DNA of 64,000 nt, taken from the NCBI GenBank assembly GCA_944392655.1, contig CALXXL010000001.1, forward strand, positions 1 to 64,000, in the 5' to 3' direction. The notes beneath the pieces were generated by a model that was not told where the DNA came from, did no database searches, and worked only from the letters and a program-made list of their open reading frames with translations. This document shows positions 27,974 to 36,836 of this stretch, one piece after another. The position numbers and the translations under genes are program-made. Within the stretch, counting starts at the first letter, position 1, and the number at the start of each line of letters is the position of its first letter. The DNA comes from an uncultured Victivallaceae bacterium. GTDB taxonomy: Bacteria; Verrucomicrobiota; Lentisphaeria; Victivallales; Victivallaceae.

Positions 27974-29185
27974 ATGAAAATAGTAGAAATAAATTACGGA
28001 ATACACGGGAGTACCGGAAATATTATGTTGGAATTGGCTCGCTTTGTGCGCGCCCAAGGAGAAACAGCATATACTTTTTCTGCATCCAGAAAAACAATTG
28101 CACCAATAGGTCATGAATTTTTCGGCTATACATGGGAAAATCTTGCGCATAGGATTATTGGAATGAGTACTGGGATAAGCGGGAAAGGCTCTGTATGTGG
28201 AACGAGAAATTTATTGAGAAAAATAAAGCAAATCCAACCAGATATAATTCATCTGCATAACTTGCATGGCTGGTTTATTAATATACCTATGCTATTTGAA
28301 TTTATTCGTGAGAATAAAATAAAAACGGTGTGGACATTACATGATTGTTGGAGTTTTACGGCACAGTGTTCTCATTTTGTTATGGAGGGATGCTATAAGT
28401 GGCGAGAAGGCTGTTGTCAATGTCCGCGATATCGTCTATATCCCAACTCTTATGTCGATCGGACACCAAAGATGTATAAGCTTAAAAAACAATGGTTTAG
28501 CAATATAGAAAACCTGATATTAGTCTCGCCCTCCAACTGGTTATCTGATCTCGCAAGACAATCTTTTTTAAAAAATTATCCAGTTAAAGTTATTCCAAAC
28601 GGGATTGATTTAAACATTTTTAAACCGACATATAGTGATTTTAAGAAACGGTATAACTGTTTAACAAAAAAGATTATATTGGGTGTTGCTTCTCCTTGGG
28701 GATATCGAAAAGGATTAGATGTCTTTATTGAACTTGCTAATTCTTTAGATAAAAAAAGTTATCAAATTGTTTTAGTCGGTACAGACGAACGAGTAGATGG
28801 GCAATTGCCTTCCAATATCATTTCCATTCACAGGACTAGCAACAAAAAAGAGCTGGCCGAGATATATACCGCCGCGGATTTATTTGTAAATCCGACCAGA
28901 GAAGATAATTATCCCACTGTCAATATGGAGGCGTTGGCCTGCGGAACTCCCGTATTAACTTTTGAAACAGGTGGGAGCCCGGAGATTATAGATAAAAGTT
29001 GTGGGAGCGTGATTGCTCCAGGAGATTCAGCTGTACTAAAAAAAGAAATAGAGAGAATGCTATCAAATATGATATATTCACAACATGCATGTCTAACGCG
29101 GGCAAAAGAGTTTGAACAAACCAAAATATATGAGATGTATTTGAATTTATATAGAAAAAATTTTGATTTAGAGTGGAATAGATAG
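27974..29185 (+). CDS. Glycosyltransferase family 4
   Basis: A 403-aa GT-B glycosyltransferase. It opens with MKIVEINYGIHGSTGNIMLEL and continues with IIHLHNLHGWFINIP and VWTLHDCWSFTAQCSHF, a pattern seen in colanic-acid-type WcaC-like enzymes. The donor domain has LGVASPWGYRKGLDVFIEL and NPTREDNYPTVNMEALACG (E-x7-E). A Cys-rich insert, CYKWREGCCQCPRY, is typical of this subgroup. Met27974 is chosen over an upstream in-frame Met at 27947 because homologues begin at MKI. Confidence 0.9.
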   Translation: MKIVEINYGIHGSTGNIMLELARFVRAQGETAYTFSASRKTIAPIGHEFFGYTWENLAHRIIGMSTGISGKGSVCGTRNLLRKIKQIQPDIIHLHNLHGWFINIPMLFEFIRENKIKTVWTLHDCWSFTAQCSHFVMEGCYKWREGCCQCPRYRLYPNSYVDRTPKMYKLKKQWFSNIENLILVSPSNWLSDLARQSFLKNYPVKVIPNGIDLNIFKPTYSDFKKRYNCLTKKIILGVASPWGYRKGLDVFIELANSLDKKSYQIVLVGTDERVDGQLPSNIISIHRTSNKKELAEIYTAADLFVNPTREDNYPTVNMEALACGTPVLTFETGGSPEIIDKSCGSVIAPGDSAVLKKEIERMLSNMIYSQHACLTRAKEFEQTKIYEMYLNLYRKNFDLEWNR

Positions 29186-29190
29186 ACGCG

Positions 29191-30288
29191 ATGGCTCCAT
29201 ATATTTTATATATTTTTTCTCCATTAATAGTGGCTTGTTTTGTTGCCTTATTTACACGATCTACAATAAATGGTAGTGAGCAGAATAAAAAGTGCTATTT
29301 ATGGATTTGCGGTATAATAATGGCATTTATTATCGGGGCTCGGCACTATAGCAATGGATCTGGAGACTCTGGAGTTTATTATGATAATTGGCTATTTATG
29401 TCGCAGGTTCCGCTTTCAATGATATGGAATACGGTTCAAAATATTGATCTTGAACCCGGATATCTTTATACCGTATGGGGATTATCCCATATTTTTAAAG
29501 ATCCACAATTTGTTTTTATTTTCACCGGAATATTTTTCACCGTTACAATTTGTGTATTTGTTGCGCGTAACTGTTCTAATGTTGTGTTAGGCTTGTTGAT
29601 ATTCAATTGTTTTGGCGAGTTTAATTTTTTGGTTCAAGGTTTGCGTCAAGGCGTGGCTATGTGTATTTGTTTATGGGCATTAGAAAAATGTAAAAAACAA
29701 CAGTTTTGGTCATTTATATTATTGATTGGACTGGCAATGTTGTTTCATGCCAGTGCTGTTGTATTTTTTCCGATGTATTTTCTGGCGAGATTGCAATTAA
29801 AAGTTAAGAGTGTGTTGTTATTTATCGCCGGTTGCACTGTGGGGATATTGTCTCTTTCGATAATATTTGACGTAATTAATTTTTTGATAAATGATGATTA
29901 TAAATTGAATGAAGGTATTGATGATGGTTCTGGGGTAATAACTTTATCTATACATACATTAATTATAGTTGCAGGATTTTTGTTCTATAAGATGGGTATG
30001 CGGGACGATCCAATAAAAAATAAAACCTATGCCCTCTTTTTTTATATGACTTGTTTAGCAGCAGTTACTTTTGCAATGCGCAATATGATATCAGGGATTG
30101 CAGAGCGGGTAAGTTATTATTTTGCCTTTGCTGAAATGATAATAGTACCGAACAGTTTTGATTATTTAAAAGATGAAAAAATAAAAATAATATTAACAGT
30201 AATAGTAATTTTGTTTTTTGTGCTATTGGCTTTACACAAGGCAACATTTACTACTTTAATTCCGTATAATTTTTGTTGGAAATTGTAA
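29191..30288 (+). CDS. EpsG-family membrane protein, likely Wzy-type polymerase
   Basis: A 365-aa integral membrane protein with about ten hydrophobic segments. The segment NFLVQGLRQGVAMCICLWAL and the following LLIGLAMLFHASAVVFFPMY match the EpsG family (a conserved RQ...A and FHxSA pattern). EpsG proteins are the probable polymerases in Wzx/Wzy-type loci. It lies between a glycosyltransferase and a pyruvyltransferase in the same operon. Assignment as polymerase is inference from family and context. Confidence 0.85.
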   Translation: MAPYILYIFSPLIVACFVALFTRSTINGSEQNKKCYLWICGIIMAFIIGARHYSNGSGDSGVYYDNWLFMSQVPLSMIWNTVQNIDLEPGYLYTVWGLSHIFKDPQFVFIFTGIFFTVTICVFVARNCSNVVLGLLIFNCFGEFNFLVQGLRQGVAMCICLWALEKCKKQQFWSFILLIGLAMLFHASAVVFFPMYFLARLQLKVKSVLLFIAGCTVGILSLSIIFDVINFLINDDYKLNEGIDDGSGVITLSIHTLIIVAGFLFYKMGMRDDPIKNKTYALFFYMTCLAAVTFAMRNMISGIAERVSYYFAFAEMIIVPNSFDYLKDEKIKIILTVIVILFFVLLALHKATFTTLIPYNFCWKL

Positions 30289-30307
30289 ATCAAAAGAGGA
30301 AAGATCA

Positions 30308-31435
30308 ATGTTAAAAAAATTAAAAATTAAGATAAAGGAAAATAAATTACTGTCTTTTCCTGTCGTTTTCATATATCGGTTGTTAAAAAAAATATACATA
30401 ATTCCTCACGAGATACGCTTATATAAAACAACAAAAATACGTTTAGAAAATCTAGACGAAAGGAAAAAAGTATTTTATATTGGGATTCCGGCGCATGCAA
30501 ATTTAGGTGATTTAGCCCAAGGGGTGTGCATTAGAAGATGGATAAAAAGGCATTATCCAGAGCGGCAACTGATAGAAATTGAAACAAATGCGCTAGTCAA
30601 CACACATTTCAGTTTACTAAAAATGTTAAAAGCGACTTACAGTGATGGGGATATTATAATATTTCAAAGTGGTTACACCACTACAGACCTTGGTGGGTTT
30701 GCAGATGAAATGCATTGCCAAGTCATAAAAGCTCTACCTGATGCAAAAATATTGATGATGCCTCAGACGATATTCTTTGAAAGAGAAAATCGCAGAAAAC
30801 GCACTGCGCAAATATATAACAGTAACCCCAATATGTTGTTTTTGGCACGAGATAAGGTTTCATATGAAATGGCCTTGTCTATGTTTCCTGATTTAACAGT
30901 CATGCTTTATCCTGATATTGTTACAACTTTAATTGGCACTAAATTTTATGCCAACGACCGTGATGGGATTTTATTTTGTTGCCGAGATGACAGCGAAAAA
31001 TTTTACAGTGATGCGGAAATAAATAATTTAATGGAACAATGTTCTGCTTATGCGCAGGTTCAAAGAACAGATACAACGAAAAATGTTGATTGCAAAAATA
31101 TTATAAAAAATGCGTCGGATTATATATTGGCAGAGATAGAACAATTCTCGCATTACAAAGTTATTATTACAGACCGCTATCATGGAACGATTTTTTCATT
31201 GATTGCCGGAACCCCGGTAATTATTATAAAGACGACAGATCATAAAGTAACGACAGGTGCTGAATGGTTCAAGGGAATCTATGATGATTATGTATATGTA
31301 TCAGAATCACTAGATGAGGCGGCAGCGTTGGCCCGTCAAATATACAATAGAGAATTCAGTCACCGCCTTCCGGCGTATTTTGAGGCAGAATACTATGATA
31401 AGTTGCCGGATGTTTTTAAGAAAAATAACTGTTAA
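30308..31435 (+). CDS. Polysaccharide pyruvyltransferase family protein
   Basis: A 375-aa protein of the PF04230 family, which adds pyruvate ketals to sugars from phosphoenolpyruvate. Seen are IGIPAHANLGDLAQGVCI near the N-terminus, FQSGYTTTDLGG, MMPQTIFFE, LARDKVSYEMAL and, near the C-terminus, ITDRYHGTIFSLIAGTPVI, the strongest family signature. AGAGGAAAG precedes the start. The glycan is therefore probably acidic. Some family members have other activities, so pyruvylation is the likely rather than certain reaction. Confidence 0.88.
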   Translation: MLKKLKIKIKENKLLSFPVVFIYRLLKKIYIIPHEIRLYKTTKIRLENLDERKKVFYIGIPAHANLGDLAQGVCIRRWIKRHYPERQLIEIETNALVNTHFSLLKMLKATYSDGDIIIFQSGYTTTDLGGFADEMHCQVIKALPDAKILMMPQTIFFERENRRKRTAQIYNSNPNMLFLARDKVSYEMALSMFPDLTVMLYPDIVTTLIGTKFYANDRDGILFCCRDDSEKFYSDAEINNLMEQCSAYAQVQRTDTTKNVDCKNIIKNASDYILAEIEQFSHYKVIITDRYHGTIFSLIAGTPVIIIKTTDHKVTTGAEWFKGIYDDYVYVSESLDEAAALARQIYNREFSHRLPAYFEAEYYDKLPDVFKKNNC

Positions 31436-31453
31436 AATAGGTTGGAGATAAAT

Positions 31454-33217
31454 ATGAATTCTAGTTTTCGCAGCATACAAATATTAATAGATCTTTTAAA
31501 GCAGTATGGAATAAAAGATGTTGTTTTGTCGCCAGGTGGCAGTGATATTCCTTTAATTCATTCCATAGAAACGGATGAATTTTTCAAATGTTATTCTGTT
31601 GTAGATGAACGCAGTGCCGCATATTTTGCAATGGGGGCTGCCCAGCAGAAGAGGCGTCCCGCAGCTTGTATTTGTACTTCTGGAACGGCTGTGTGCAACT
31701 ATTTGGCTGGAATTACTGAGGCATTCTATCAAAGCGTGCCGGTATTGGCTATTACTGCGGATAAAAATCCTTACTATCAAGGACAGTTGGAAATTCAAAA
31801 AATCGAACAGACAAATATTTTTAATGGCGTTATAAAAAAGAGTGTTAATTTGCCTATAATTCAATCCTCTGAAGATGAATGGCTTTGTAATCGCTTGGTA
31901 AATGAGGCGCTTATTGCTCTTAATCATCATGGTACAGGTCCTGTTCATATAAATATTCCGATTGTAGGCAGAACAGATCTTTATGATAATCGTGTATTGG
32001 CTCCTGAGCGGCGTATTCGGATGGTAGACAATAGTTCTACAGAAGAAGAATGGCAAAACTATGCTCGAAAGTTGGCTACAACAAAGCGAGTTATGTTTGT
32101 AATTGGCCAAAATATTGATTTTAATAAAAATACAATTAATCTGCTGAATATAATATTTGCAAAGTGTAATTGTATATTTGCTGTAGAACATTTGTCCAAT
32201 TTGCATTGCGACGGATGTGTTTACACTTATCCAGTGTCAGAGATCAATGGGGCAACAACCTTGGAAACATTAGTCCCGGATTTAGTAATTTCGATGGGAA
32301 ACAATCTCTCGGCATATAATTTGCGGCCATTTCTGCGCCGGCATTATAAGACAACAGATAACTGGTTGATATCTGCCAGCGGAGAGATTCGTGATGCGTA
32401 TAAGTGTTTAAGTACTGTTTTTGAAGTAGGAATTGAGGAGTTTTTACAAAAAATAGTTGCATTTTTACCACAAGAGGCTCAAAATTCTGGAGACTATAAA
32501 AGGCGTTGGGATATAGAGGTGGCTCAAATTAAAATTAATCCACTTCCTTTTTCCAATATGTATGTGGCTGGGAAGCTTGCTCCAATAATTCCAGCGAATT
32601 CAGTATTGCATTTGGCAATACTGAATAGTACACGAATAATGCAATTTTATAAATTAGCGGATGGAGTAAAAACGTATAGCAATGTTGGTGCACTTGGCAT
32701 TGACGGATGTATGTCAACATTTGCCGGTCAAGCTGCGTCGACTTCAGAATTGGCTTTTCTTATAATAGGCGACTTGAGTTTTTTCTATGATATGAATGCA
32801 GCTGGCTTACGCAGCATTGGAGCCAATGTTAGAATTATTTTACTGAATAATGGAGGCGGCTCCGAGTTCCACTTTTTTATGGGAAAAGAAAAAATACCAA
32901 GCATCAATGATTATGTTTGTGCAGAACATGCTAATGTTGCAGCGGGGTGGATAACGTCTCTAGGGTATGATTATTATTCTGCGTCAACTCCAGAGGAACT
33001 GGATGCTGTGATTGGAAAATTTGGAGAAAAATCAGATCGGCCAATGTTTTTAGAAGTTCTGACAGATATGGAAGAAGATGCTCGAATAACAAAAGATTTT
33101 TACAAAGAAAACTTTAAAAATATTCCGCAGTCGCTTGCGAAAACGATTGCTAGAAGTCTGTTGAATGGCAAACAAATAGATAAAATAAAGAAAATAATAA
33201 AGATGCTAAAAGAATAG
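31454..33217 (+). CDS. MenD-like thiamine-diphosphate-dependent enzyme
   Basis: A 587-aa TPP enzyme with the fold order of MenD. The N-terminal SPGGSDIPL resembles the MenD SPGSR-x-PL motif, Glu52 in VVDERSAAYFAMG is the expected TPP-activating Glu, then CTSGTAVCNYLAGITEAF and LAITADKNP. The C-terminal domain has IIGDLSFFYDMNA and ILLNNGGG, the cofactor/Mg site. No other menaquinone gene is present; it sits among glycan assembly genes and upstream of an SDR reductase. An analogy is YerE, a TPP enzyme that adds a two-carbon branch to a sugar, but the sequence is nearer to MenD than to acetolactate synthase. Start: ATG 31454 with GGAG 6 nt upstream; TTG 31442 rejected. Confidence 0.82.
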   Translation: MNSSFRSIQILIDLLKQYGIKDVVLSPGGSDIPLIHSIETDEFFKCYSVVDERSAAYFAMGAAQQKRRPAACICTSGTAVCNYLAGITEAFYQSVPVLAITADKNPYYQGQLEIQKIEQTNIFNGVIKKSVNLPIIQSSEDEWLCNRLVNEALIALNHHGTGPVHINIPIVGRTDLYDNRVLAPERRIRMVDNSSTEEEWQNYARKLATTKRVMFVIGQNIDFNKNTINLLNIIFAKCNCIFAVEHLSNLHCDGCVYTYPVSEINGATTLETLVPDLVISMGNNLSAYNLRPFLRRHYKTTDNWLISASGEIRDAYKCLSTVFEVGIEEFLQKIVAFLPQEAQNSGDYKRRWDIEVAQIKINPLPFSNMYVAGKLAPIIPANSVLHLAILNSTRIMQFYKLADGVKTYSNVGALGIDGCMSTFAGQAASTSELAFLIIGDLSFFYDMNAAGLRSIGANVRIILLNNGGGSEFHFFMGKEKIPSINDYVCAEHANVAAGWITSLGYDYYSASTPEELDAVIGKFGEKSDRPMFLEVLTDMEEDARITKDFYKENFKNIPQSLAKTIARSLLNGKQIDKIKKIIKMLKE

Positions 33218-33275
33218 TATGAATTTTACTATTAGCGATGTTATCGCGTTAATAGATATAAAAATAGGCTTTTTT

Positions 33276-33878
33276 ATGAATCTAAAGAAAATGGTGCGGG
33301 AAATTTGGCGTTATCCCTTCCGCATGACAATGAAAGGACGCCTTAAGAATCATAATTTTTCTATTATAAGCTCTAACTGTCTGGGGGGCGTATTATGCCA
33401 TGATTGCAACGAAGAGTTTCGTTCTCCGACAATTAATCTTACGGTTAAGAATTTTGGGAAATTTGCAAAAAACATAAAATATTATTTGTCTCTGGAGTTG
33501 AAAAGCGCAGGTTATAATAAGCGAAATATACCGCTTGCCGTTTTGGATGACGTTGAAATAGTTGGGGTGCATTATTCAGATTTTACTTCGCTAAAAAAGG
33601 CTTGGGAGCGCCGACGGGAAAGAGTTAATTTTGACAATATTTTTATTATGGCCACAGATCTTGAATTAAAGCCATGCGAATATGAAATATTTGATACGCT
33701 TCCGTATCCCAAGGTATGCTTTACCTCTAGAAAGGATACTAAATATGACTGGATGTGTTACTTACCGGCATTTGAAGGCAAGGAGTCTGTCGGCGACACG
33801 TTGCAATATGTAAATTTTTACGGGCAAAGAATGTTTGAAAAATATTTTGATTGCATAAAATGGTTAAATAATAACTAA
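33276..33878 (+). CDS. DUF1919 family protein (exopolysaccharide biosynthesis)
   Basis: A 200-aa protein with FSIISSNCLGGVLCHD, EFRSPTINLTV, FAKNIKYYLSLEL, IVGVHYSDFTSLKKAWERR and YDWMCYLPAFEGK, which fit the DUF1919 family found in exopolysaccharide and capsule loci. Members are thought to be transferases, but no activity is established to my knowledge. The frame is open from an earlier Met at 33219; Met33276 is preferred because it puts the FSIIS motif about 28 residues from the start, as usual, although neither start has a strong ribosome site. Confidence 0.72.
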   Translation: MNLKKMVREIWRYPFRMTMKGRLKNHNFSIISSNCLGGVLCHDCNEEFRSPTINLTVKNFGKFAKNIKYYLSLELKSAGYNKRNIPLAVLDDVEIVGVHYSDFTSLKKAWERRRERVNFDNIFIMATDLELKPCEYEIFDTLPYPKVCFTSRKDTKYDWMCYLPAFEGKESVGDTLQYVNFYGQRMFEKYFDCIKWLNNN

Positions 33879-33989
33879 AAAATTTGGCAGTATGATTAAA
33901 TAACTTTTATAATTATGAACTGGTCTTAATAGGATATATAAGACTAAGAGTAATGAAAATAGCGATGTGCGGGGGATAATAAGGGCATT

Positions 33990-34814
33990 ATGATAAATAA
34001 ATTAAAGAACTTTATACGAGAACATATATTAATAAAAAAAATTGTACCGAAAGATATTCCTGTTTATAGCAATACGCTTTTAGCCAACAAAGTGGCATTG
34101 ATAATTGGCGGTAGCGGAGGCATTGGTGTTGCAATCGCCAAAGCATTTGTTGCAAGTGGAGCACAGGTGGTAATTTCTGGAACTAAAAAAGAAAAACTTA
34201 CTGCAATTTGCGAAAAACTAGGTACAGATAAAGCAAAGTTTGTAATTGCAGACGTAAGAAACATTGGAGAGATTAAAAAAACTTTAGACACCGCAGTAAA
34301 TCTTTTTGGCAAGTTAGATATTTTTGTTTACAGCGCAGGAATTCACTGCTCAGATCAATTTGGCAATGTAACAGAGAGCACCTGGGCCAATGTGCTGGAT
34401 ATTAACTTAAGGGGGATGTATTTTTATTGTCAAAATGTCGCAAACTATATGATTGAGAACAAAATCAATGGTCATATTTTAACAATAAGCTCTGCATCCA
34501 GTGCAAAGCCAGGTTGGACTCCATACGAGATATCTAAATGGGGAGTAAAAGCGCTGACTCTTGGATTTGCTGACAAATTAGCAGGATACGGTATTGTGGT
34601 AAATAGCATTGCTCCAGGACCGGTAGCAACTGATATGTTACAGCGTGGAAATGAAGACAATATATGTTGGCCTGGAAATCCTACCGGCAGGATGTGTACT
34701 CCGGCAGAGATAGCAAATTGGGCAGTTCTACTGGTTAGTGGAATAGGAGATATGGTGGTTGGCGATACATTTTATGTATCGGGCGGTTCCGGAACTGTTT
34801 GTTTGAATAAGTGA
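33990..34814 (+). CDS. Short-chain dehydrogenase/reductase
   Basis: A 274-aa classical SDR. It has the cofactor motif IIGGSGGIGVAIAKAF, the structural NAG-like SAGIH, NLRG-type DINLRGMYFYC and the catalytic Ser in ISSASSAKPG with Tyr-x3-Lys in YEISKWG. A roughly 30-residue N-terminal extension (INKLKNFIREHILIKK) precedes the Rossmann fold, which is unusual. It probably reduces a keto sugar or a keto product of the upstream TPP enzyme; the pairing is inference. 111 nt separate it from the DUF1919 gene. Confidence 0.87.
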   Translation: MINKLKNFIREHILIKKIVPKDIPVYSNTLLANKVALIIGGSGGIGVAIAKAFVASGAQVVISGTKKEKLTAICEKLGTDKAKFVIADVRNIGEIKKTLDTAVNLFGKLDIFVYSAGIHCSDQFGNVTESTWANVLDINLRGMYFYCQNVANYMIENKINGHILTISSASSAKPGWTPYEISKWGVKALTLGFADKLAGYGIVVNSIAPGPVATDMLQRGNEDNICWPGNPTGRMCTPAEIANWAVLLVSGIGDMVVGDTFYVSGGSGTVCLNK

Positions 34815-35056
34815 TTATAACATCAGCTGAATTGGCTACTAATTCTTATTTAGCATTTTTAACGTCATGACAGATTCATTCTGTATAACCGTAGATGCAA
34901 GAGAAAGCAGATCTGAAACTTGTAAGCGGAAGCTAAAAATAGATGAGTTTATCCAAGGCAAATTGCTATAATAAGATAACATTGCTTTTTAAGTGATATG
35001 AGAATAAATGAAAATTTTAACACTATTTAGAATAAAATTCTAAAGATAGGAAAAAT

Positions 35057-36241
35057 ATGGAAACCAAGCTTGATTATTCAAATGTAAAATGGCAGGAAAA
35101 CGGTAAATTGAAACTATTGATTATCGTTGGTACACGCCCGGAAATTATTCGTCTTGCTGCCGTTATCAATAAATGCAGAAAGTATTTTGATTGTCTTTTA
35201 GCTCATACAGGACAAAACTATGACTACAATTTAAATGGAATATTTTTCAAAGATTTAAAACTTGTGGCGCCTGATGTATATATGGAAGCAGTTGGAGATG
35301 ACTTGGGCGCAACCATGGGGAATATCATTAACTGCTCTTATAAACTTATGGATAAAATAAGACCAGATGCACTGCTGATTTTGGGCGATACCAATTCGTG
35401 TCTTTCCGCTATTTCAGCAAAGAGACTGCATATTCCGATTTTTCATATGGAAGCGGGTAATCGCTGTAAGGACGAGTGTTTGCCGGAAGAAACCAATCGC
35501 AGAATTGTCGACATTATTTCTGATGTGAATTTGGCCTATTCAGAACATGCAAGGCGATATCTTGCAGATTGCGGATTACCCAAAGAGCGTACTTATGTAA
35601 CAGGGTCTCCAATGGCAGAAGTTTTGCACCAAAATCTTGCAGAAATTGAAGCGAGTGATATTCATGCCCGCCTTGGCCTTGAAAAAGGAAAATATATTTT
35701 GCTTTCTGCTCACAGAGAGGAGAATATTGATACAGAAAAGAACTTTTTATCTCTTTTCAATGCCATTAATGCACTCGCCGAAAAATATGATGTGCCGATT
35801 TTGTATTCATGTCATCCCAGAAGCAGAAATAGACTTAAAACAAGTGGATTTAAACTCGATAAGAGAGTAATCCAACACGAACCTCTCGGATTTCACGATT
35901 ATAATTGTTTGCAAATGAATGCTTTCGCTGTTGTTTCTGATAGCGGCACACTTCCCGAAGAAAGTTCTTTCTTTACAAGCGTGGGGCATCCTTTCCCTGC
36001 GGTGTGCATTCGCACCTCAACTGAACGTCCCGAAGCTCTTGATAAGGCTTGCTTTTTCATTGCTGGTATTGACGAAAAATCTCTTTTACAAGCAGTAACA
36101 ACAGCAGTTAACATGAATCAAAGTGGCGATTATGGCATTCCTGTTCCTGATTATATCGAAGAAAATGTTTCCACCAAGGTTGTAAAACTCATTCAGAGTT
36201 ATACTGGTATTGTTGATAAAATGGTTTGGAGAAAAAATTAA
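35057..36241 (+). CDS. UDP-N-acetyl-L-fucosamine synthase-like 2-epimerase (CapG/WbjD/FnlC-like)
   Basis: A 394-aa relative of WecB, but of the CapG/WbjD/FnlC subgroup that makes UDP-L-FucNAc from UDP-L-TalNAc-type precursors. Typical for this subgroup are IVGTRPEIIRLAAVI, LAHTGQNYDYNLNGIFF, LILGDTNSCLSAISAKR, HMEAGNRCKDECLPEETNR, YSEHARRYL and SDSGTLPEESSF. The partner CapE lies at 38.5 kb; the middle enzyme CapF is not in the window. GGAAAA precedes the start. Confidence 0.85.
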   Translation: METKLDYSNVKWQENGKLKLLIIVGTRPEIIRLAAVINKCRKYFDCLLAHTGQNYDYNLNGIFFKDLKLVAPDVYMEAVGDDLGATMGNIINCSYKLMDKIRPDALLILGDTNSCLSAISAKRLHIPIFHMEAGNRCKDECLPEETNRRIVDIISDVNLAYSEHARRYLADCGLPKERTYVTGSPMAEVLHQNLAEIEASDIHARLGLEKGKYILLSAHREENIDTEKNFLSLFNAINALAEKYDVPILYSCHPRSRNRLKTSGFKLDKRVIQHEPLGFHDYNCLQMNAFAVVSDSGTLPEESSFFTSVGHPFPAVCIRTSTERPEALDKACFFIAGIDEKSLLQAVTTAVNMNQSGDYGIPVPDYIEENVSTKVVKLIQSYTGIVDKMVWRKN

Positions 36242-36836
36242 TCCCGATATCAAATAGGAGTAACATTGCTGGAGTAGCAATAGTATATTGTCTGTATAAT
36301 AGTCTTGAAGAAAATTGAATTTATTATGAAATGTAAAGATGATTAATCATCGATAATTGCAAACACAATATGATTATATTAGGAAATATCACACATAAAA
36401 GGAATGCAATTCATATATACTGATGTTGCATCCGTTGTTGTGGTGGTTGTAGTTAATTACGACGATTTGAAGAAGAATCTTGGGCATCTGCAATTGAATT
36501 TGTTATTGAAATGAGGTTTTAGTAGTTTCTGACACGTTGTGGTTATAGGGGCAACTTTTTATAGTGCTGTATTGGGACTAATTATAAAATATACCAACGA
36601 ATCTAAATGTTGATGCTGGTGCCAGATTGTCGTTGCTTCATCTTGGAATATAACATTATGGAAATACAGTTGGGGTTATTTTTTGCCGTATCAAATCTCC
36701 GATGAAGTCTATTTTTTCTATTTGCAATCATTGACCACTGGGGTATATTAAGGAAATGTTTTTTCACCAATCATTTAAATAAAAAGTTGCCTAATTTAGG
36801 CGAGAGGCGCATTGTACTTTTAGACATAGATTGAAA
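36242..36836. other. Gene-free AT-rich stretch, possibly a decayed gene
   Basis: About 595 nt between the CapG-like gene and the flippase have no open frame that I trust. One stretch near 36420-36505 reads SVVVVVVVNYDDLKKNLG, which resembles the start of a family 2 glycosyltransferase, before hitting stop codons. This may be the remains of a gene (or of the missing capF, for which I see no similarity), but short matches of this kind also arise by chance. Confidence 0.3.

Noticed and set aside
31454-33217. menD of menaquinone biosynthesis
   Set aside because: No other men gene is present and the gene is embedded in a polysaccharide assembly operon. A true MenD role is left open but judged less likely.
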